From the NCBI GenBank assembly GCA_017441605.1, contig JAFRXD010000052.1:1-64000 (forward strand): a stretch of DNA of 64,000 nucleotides. The letters are read 5' to 3'. The DNA is from Thermoguttaceae bacterium (GTDB lineage: Bacteria > Planctomycetota > Planctomycetia > Pirellulales > Thermoguttaceae). The notes under the pieces were generated by a model. The model saw nothing but the letters and a program-made list of their open reading frames with translations. It made no database searches and was not told where the DNA came from. This document shows, piece after piece, positions 60,422 through 64,000 of this stretch. The first letter of the stretch is position 1. Each line of letters begins with the position of its first letter. The translations under genes were made by a program, and so were the position numbers.

Positions 60422-61519
60422 ATGACCGCGACTTCGCGCGCGCTTTATTCGTTCTCTTTTTTCGCGACGATTTTTCTCGCGCTCGCGTTCGTTCGCGCCG
60501 ACGAGCCCGAGGAGACGACGCGCTACGAATATTCCGCCGAAAAAATGGGGGTTCCGATTCGCGTCGTTTTGTACGCGTCGAGCGAGCGGGAGGCGCGCGC
60601 GGCCGTAGACGCGGCGTTGGAACGGTTCGACGCCGTTAACGCCGCTTTGTCCGACTACGATCCGGAAAGCGAAATTACGCGCGTTTGCAAAAAAATCGAC
60701 GAGACGAACGATTTTGTCGAGATTAGCGCGGAAGTTCGCAAGGTTCTCGCCGAGTCGCGTCTCTATTGCGAACTAACGAACGGGGCGTTCGACGTTACGG
60801 TGAGTCCCGTCGTCAAACTTTGGCGTAGGAGCCGTTATTTTCGCGAGCTTCCGCCTAGTCGCGCCCTTGAGTCCGCGAAGTCTAAAGTGGGAATCGGGGT
60901 TTGGGAATTGGGCGAGCGCGGTTTGAAAACGAATCCCGGAGTTCGTTTCGACGTGGGCGGGATAGCCAAGGGAGTCGCTTTGGACGAGGCGTTGGACGCG
61001 ATTCGAGCGTTGGGAATAAACTCCGCTTTGATCGACGCGAGCGGCGACGCGCGCATGGGGTCCGCCCCGCCCGGAAAGAAGGGGTGGAAAATAGGCGTTT
61101 CCTCGTTGACCGACGAACCGGTCGGGTATTGCGAGCTTTCAAACGTCGGAATTTGCTCTTCGGGAGACGCGAATCGTTACGTCGAAATCGACGGCGTTAG
61201 GTATTCCCACATCGTCGATCCTCGAACTTGCGAGCCGCTAACGCGACGTTGCGTTTCCGCCGTAATCGCGCCGACGGCGACGACCGCGGACGTTCTCGCG
61301 AGCGCGCGATGCGTTCTCGACGACGCGGAATTTCTCGAGGTTATCGCGCGAGTAAAAGCTTCCGGGCTCGTTCGTCGAGACGGCGACGACCTTTTGGAGC
61401 ATCTGTTAATACTCGCGAACGAAACGGCCGAGCACCCTCTTTCCCTTTCGACGGCGACGGTTCGCGCTTCTTCATTTTTCCAAACGGAATTTTTTCCGGG
61501 GTCGCCCGTTCTCAAATAG
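60422..61519 (+). CDS. FAD:protein FMN transferase (ApbE family), secreted
   Basis: A 365-residue protein from ATG 60422 with a strong AAGGAGG site. The signal peptide 'ATSRALYSFSFFATIFLALAFVRA' is cut near residue 25. ApbE motifs in order are 'SDYDPESEITRVCKKID', 'GAFDVTVSPVVKLWRRS', 'VRFDVGGIAKGVALDEALDAI', 'SALIDASGDARMG', and 'GICSSGDANRYVEIDGVRYSHIVDPRT'. The enzyme attaches FMN to Thr or Ser of periplasmic electron carriers such as RnfG/NqrC. No 'N-x-G-G' in the 'DASGD' segment is a modest deviation. It is not next to an rnf or nqr operon here. Confidence 0.9.
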   Translation: MTATSRALYSFSFFATIFLALAFVRADEPEETTRYEYSAEKMGVPIRVVLYASSEREARAAVDAALERFDAVNAALSDYDPESEITRVCKKIDETNDFVEISAEVRKVLAESRLYCELTNGAFDVTVSPVVKLWRRSRYFRELPPSRALESAKSKVGIGVWELGERGLKTNPGVRFDVGGIAKGVALDEALDAIRALGINSALIDASGDARMGSAPPGKKGWKIGVSSLTDEPVGYCELSNVGICSSGDANRYVEIDGVRYSHIVDPRTCEPLTRRCVSAVIAPTATTADVLASARCVLDDAEFLEVIARVKASGLVRRDGDDLLEHLLILANETAEHPLSLSTATVRASSFFQTEFFPGSPVLK

Positions 61520-61545
61520 AGTTTTTCGAGAAGCCTTCGCGGACG

Positions 61546-61574
61546 TTGCGCGCTCCGTTTTTTTTGTGTATAAT
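61546..61574 (+). promoter_or_regulatory. Sigma70-type promoter of the MazG-like gene
   Basis: TTGCGC (61546-61551), a 17-base spacer and a perfect TATAAT (61569-61574), about 65 bases before the start. Confidence 0.5.
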
Positions 61575-61640
61575 TAGAGCGATCGCCGCGAACGGTCGCG
61601 GCGCGTTTTCACGCGAACCAATACGAACGAGAGGCCGGGT

Positions 61641-61949
61641 ATGAGCGAGCTTTCCGTGTCCGATTTTCAGCGCCTTATACGAAAGATGTACGTTGAAAAG
61701 GACATAGAGCGCGGCGTTGCTGGGACGTTCATGTGGCTAATGGAAGAGATTGGCGAACTTTCGACCGCGCTTCGAAGCGGAACCCAGAAGGAGCGCGAAG
61801 AGGAGTTCGCCGACGTTTTAGCTTGGTTGACCACGATAGCCAACGTGGTCGGGGTCGACTTGAACAAAGCCCTCGCCGATAAGTACGGTTCGGGATGTCC
61901 GGGGTGCGGCAAACTAGTTTGCGAGTGTCCAAATTCCGAGAAGCCTTAA
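61641..61949 (+). CDS. MazG-like nucleotide pyrophosphohydrolase with a Cys-rich tail
   Basis: A 102-residue protein with GAGAGGCCGGGT before its ATG. The MazG/all-alpha NTP-PPase core is shown by 'FMWLMEEIGELSTALRSG' (the E-E-x2-E metal motif near 34-39) and 'EEFADVLAWLTTIANVVGVDLNKALADKYG' (the second acidic motif 'E-x2-D'). It hydrolyses (d)NTPs to monophosphates, cleansing nucleotide pools. The C-terminus adds 'GCPGCGKLVCECPNSEKP', four Cys that could form a zinc knuckle. Short MazG proteins with this tail are known in planctomycetes from memory only. It has its own promoter and lies between apbE and the next large gene. Confidence 0.88.
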   Translation: MSELSVSDFQRLIRKMYVEKDIERGVAGTFMWLMEEIGELSTALRSGTQKEREEEFADVLAWLTTIANVVGVDLNKALADKYGSGCPGCGKLVCECPNSEKP

Positions 61950-62021
61950 ATTTTCTAGAACGGGTTTCGCGTCGTCGACTCGAGGCTCGTTCGCTCGCGT
62001 CATTTTTACGATCACAAGACG

Positions 62022-64000
62022 ATGAATCTAGGACGAAACGCATTGAGCGCGCGGTCCGTCGCGCTCGCCGTTTTCTTTTCGCTCGCGTTGACGAGTTTTT
62101 CGCCGACCTCTCGCGCGTCGGCCGCGGAACCGAGCGAGGTCGCGGGGGGCGTCGCGGAATTCGATCTCCGAGTCGGGATTGTCGGGGCGCATAAGAGCGG
62201 GACTCAAACGCCAGTTTTTTGGACATGGGATCCTTTGTCGTTCGAGGCGGTCGCCGTCGAGCTAGAGACGGACGATTGCGACGGAACGCCTTTCTTCGCG
62301 CGTCGCGAGATACCCGAATCCGAGCGTCAAACGGGGCGTTTTGAGACGCGTTTCATTTTTCCAAAAGCGAGCGCGAAATTGACGGCGCGAATGTTCGACG
62401 CGACCGGCGCTCGGATCGAGCGGTCTTTTTTTCCGTCCAATAAAGTCGCAAAGTCGGATCGGGACGAAGGCGCGCCGAAATTGGCGCTCTCGCGTCCGGT
62501 CGTTTCTTCCAAGCCCGTTTTCCTCGTCTTAGGCTCTTCCGAATCGTTTAACGACGCTTTTAACGAGGCCTACGCGGAATTGCGCTGGAAAGAAGAGCGG
62601 CGTCCGCTCGTGGTCCACGCGACCTCGATCGACGACTTGCCGAGCGATTTTCGTTCCTACGAAGTCGCCGACAAGATTTTTATTTCGACGTCGAACCCTG
62701 GATTTTTCGACGGAATCGACGCCAACGATCCGAGAATCCAAGCTCTCGCGCGTTGGACGGAACGAGGCGGTTCGATCGTTCTTTTCGCCGACGAGCGCGC
62801 GATTCCCCTCCTCAAGGAAGGCGGGGCTTTGGCGCCCTTCTCTCCGGGAGAAACAATCGCGGACGCGCCTCAAGAATTTCGAAGCGTCACGTCGCTCATT
62901 ACGGAGCTTCGGAACGTAAAAAATCTCTCGATGACCGGCTCCAAAAGCGCTCCGTACCTTCGAACGCCCGTGATTTCCGACTTGAAGCGGGGCGCGAAGG
63001 TCGAGATTCGCGAGGTGGAAACGCCTTTGTTGGTCGCTTGTCCTCGCGGACTTGGCGAGATCGTTTACTTTGCCGGCGATCCCTCTCGCGCTCCTTTCGC
63101 GAATTGGTCGGATCGCGGACAATTGATTTTGAAGATTCTTGGGATCGATCCCGATCGCGCGACCGCAAAGACGTCGGCGTCTAGCTATGTGAAACAAGGA
63201 TACGTCGATATTTCCGGTCAGATTCGAAGCGCGCTCGACTCGTTCGAAGGCGCCAAAACGGTTCCTTTTTTCACCGTTGCCGGATTGATTTTCGCCTATC
63301 TTTTATGCGTATCGCTCGTCGATCGACTTTTATCGAAGACACTGATTAAGAAACCGAACGTTACTTGGCTTCTTTTTCCTTTTTTCGCGATTCTCTTTTG
63401 CGCGATCGCGGTCGTCGGACTTCGCGGTTCGACTCCCAAAAGTCCCGTTCTTAATCAGGTCGACGCGATCGACGTCGATTTTGAAACGGGAATAATTCGG
63501 GATTCCACATGGGCCGGTTTTTATTCGCCGACGAGCGAGCGCTACGACCTCTCGTTTTCGCCGGGGCGCTTCGCGATAGAAGGCGCGACGGAATCGACGT
63601 CCGTCGCCGACGAATCGATCGATTTTAGTCCTTTGACCTTAGCGGGGGACGGAATCGGGGGCGCCGAGCAAAAATCGCTCGCGCCTCGCGCTTGGTTGGA
63701 AGGGTACGAGTTGTCGCGCTCCGACGGCGTCGCGACTCTTAAATCGACTCCGATGACCGCGCGATCGAGCAAAAGCTTTTTTGGACGCTGGAGCGGACGA
63801 TTGTCCAATCTTCCCGCCGCGCCCGAACTTTTTGACGACGGTCTATCCCTCTCCGGCACGATTTTGAATCCCTTCGACGCTCCCATATATTCGGCGTTCG
63901 TCGTTTACGACGGCGGCGCGTATTATCTCGGAACGCTGGCGCCCGGCGAGAATCAAATCGAAAGCGGTTTAACGCGCCTTGAGCCTCGCCGCGTTTTCAA
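62022..64000 (+). CDS. Large membrane protein with signal peptide and GATase-like domain (3' end outside window)
   Basis: An ATG at 62022 opens a frame that continues to the window end without a stop (659 codons). A signal peptide precedes 'ASAAEP'. Residues about 50-150 are beta-rich ('VFWTWDPLSFEAVAVELETDD'). About 160-390 resemble the glutamine-amidotransferase-like fold of Bat/DUF4350-type proteins ('KPVFLVLGSSESFNDAFN', 'DKIFISTSNPGFFDG', 'RWTERGGSIVLFADERAIPLL', 'GLGEIVYFAGDPS'). Two spans follow near 428-475 ('FFTVAGLIFAYLLCVSLV', 'WLLFPFFAILFCAIAVVGL'), then another extracytoplasmic domain. Function is unknown. Confidence 0.8.
   Translation, partial: MNLGRNALSARSVALAVFFSLALTSFSPTSRASAAEPSEVAGGVAEFDLRVGIVGAHKSGTQTPVFWTWDPLSFEAVAVELETDDCDGTPFFARREIPESERQTGRFETRFIFPKASAKLTARMFDATGARIERSFFPSNKVAKSDRDEGAPKLALSRPVVSSKPVFLVLGSSESFNDAFNEAYAELRWKEERRPLVVHATSIDDLPSDFRSYEVADKIFISTSNPGFFDGIDANDPRIQALARWTERGGSIVLFADERAIPLLKEGGALAPFSPGETIADAPQEFRSVTSLITELRNVKNLSMTGSKSAPYLRTPVISDLKRGAKVEIREVETPLLVACPRGLGEIVYFAGDPSRAPFANWSDRGQLILKILGIDPDRATAKTSASSYVKQGYVDISGQIRSALDSFEGAKTVPFFTVAGLIFAYLLCVSLVDRLLSKTLIKKPNVTWLLFPFFAILFCAIAVVGLRGSTPKSPVLNQVDAIDVDFETGIIRDSTWAGFYSPTSERYDLSFSPGRFAIEGATESTSVADESIDFSPLTLAGDGIGGAEQKSLAPRAWLEGYELSRSDGVATLKSTPMTARSSKSFFGRWSGRLSNLPAAPELFDDGLSLSGTILNPFDAPIYSAFVVYDGGAYYLGTLAPGENQIESGLTRLEPRRVF

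Overview
The window looks like a chromosome segment from a planctomycete (phylum Planctomycetota, probably Pirellulales-like). The evidence is a DUF1559 prepilin-type protein, DUF1080, DUF1598-like and DUF1844 proteins, an EF-hand plus squalene-cyclase-repeat secreted protein, many small lipoproteins, and above all a bacterial microcompartment (BMC) operon of the planctomycete-verrucomicrobial (PVM) type. Coding DNA is rich in CG dinucleotides and poor in stop codons, so long antisense frames are common and were ignored unless something else supported them. Most starts were set by a visible AAGGA/GGAG-like site.

Layout. 1-7 kb: end of a DUF1598-like protein, a lipoprotein, hemD, L-rhamnose isomerase, a small lipoprotein and an AI-2E-family permease. 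6.7-9.7 kb: a membrane-microdomain cluster (NfeD-like protein, an unreported 59-residue membrane protein, divergent flotillin). 9.7-17 kb: a leftward operon of a DUF1559 protein, a squalene-cyclase-repeat protein and a LolD/MacB-type ABC ATPase with a large FtsX-type permease. 17-24.3 kb: Nif3-like protein, gap, an orphan ZnuB-like permease, a DUF1080 protein, mutY and smpB. 24.3-26.6 kb: a lower-GC island with a complete EcoRII-like restriction-modification pair. 26.7-35.2 kb: an operon of four type II secretion-like pseudopilins with very large low-complexity insertions, followed by a multi-span membrane protein. 35.5-47 kb: lipoproteins, tRNA-Leu(GAG) with a decayed tandem copy, a 3-hydroxyisobutyrate-dehydrogenase-family enzyme, pgsA, a CPBP protease whose 3' end is triplicated, an acidic-repeat lipoprotein with a hydrolase domain, a DUF1844 protein with a Cys/His repeat, and 5-formyl-THF cyclo-ligase. 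47-49 kb: csrA and an M24 peptidase.

49.1-57.3 kb holds the PVM BMC operon, transcribed leftward: pduL, two BMC-H shell genes, ackA, a BMC-P, a CoA-acylating aldehyde dehydrogenase, a 3-span SemiSWEET-like membrane protein, a BMC-P, an RpiB-like protein, a long BMC-P and a class II sugar-phosphate aldolase. By analogy with characterised PVM compartments it should cleave L-fuculose/L-rhamnulose 1-phosphate to lactaldehyde inside a shell and convert the aldehyde via acyl-CoA and acyl-phosphate to acid plus ATP. Rhamnose isomerase at 3-4 kb would feed it. No sugar kinase, DeoR regulator or lactaldehyde-reducing dehydrogenase was seen here.

58.55-59.22 kb is a gene-free AT-rich stretch directly upstream of dnaN. 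Nearly all genes to its left back to 47 kb run leftward and all genes to its right run rightward, and two 14-bp cores matching the ParB site parS lie 8-12 kb away. I propose it as the replication origin. After dnaN come apbE, a small MazG-type protein and the start of a large membrane protein that runs off the window.
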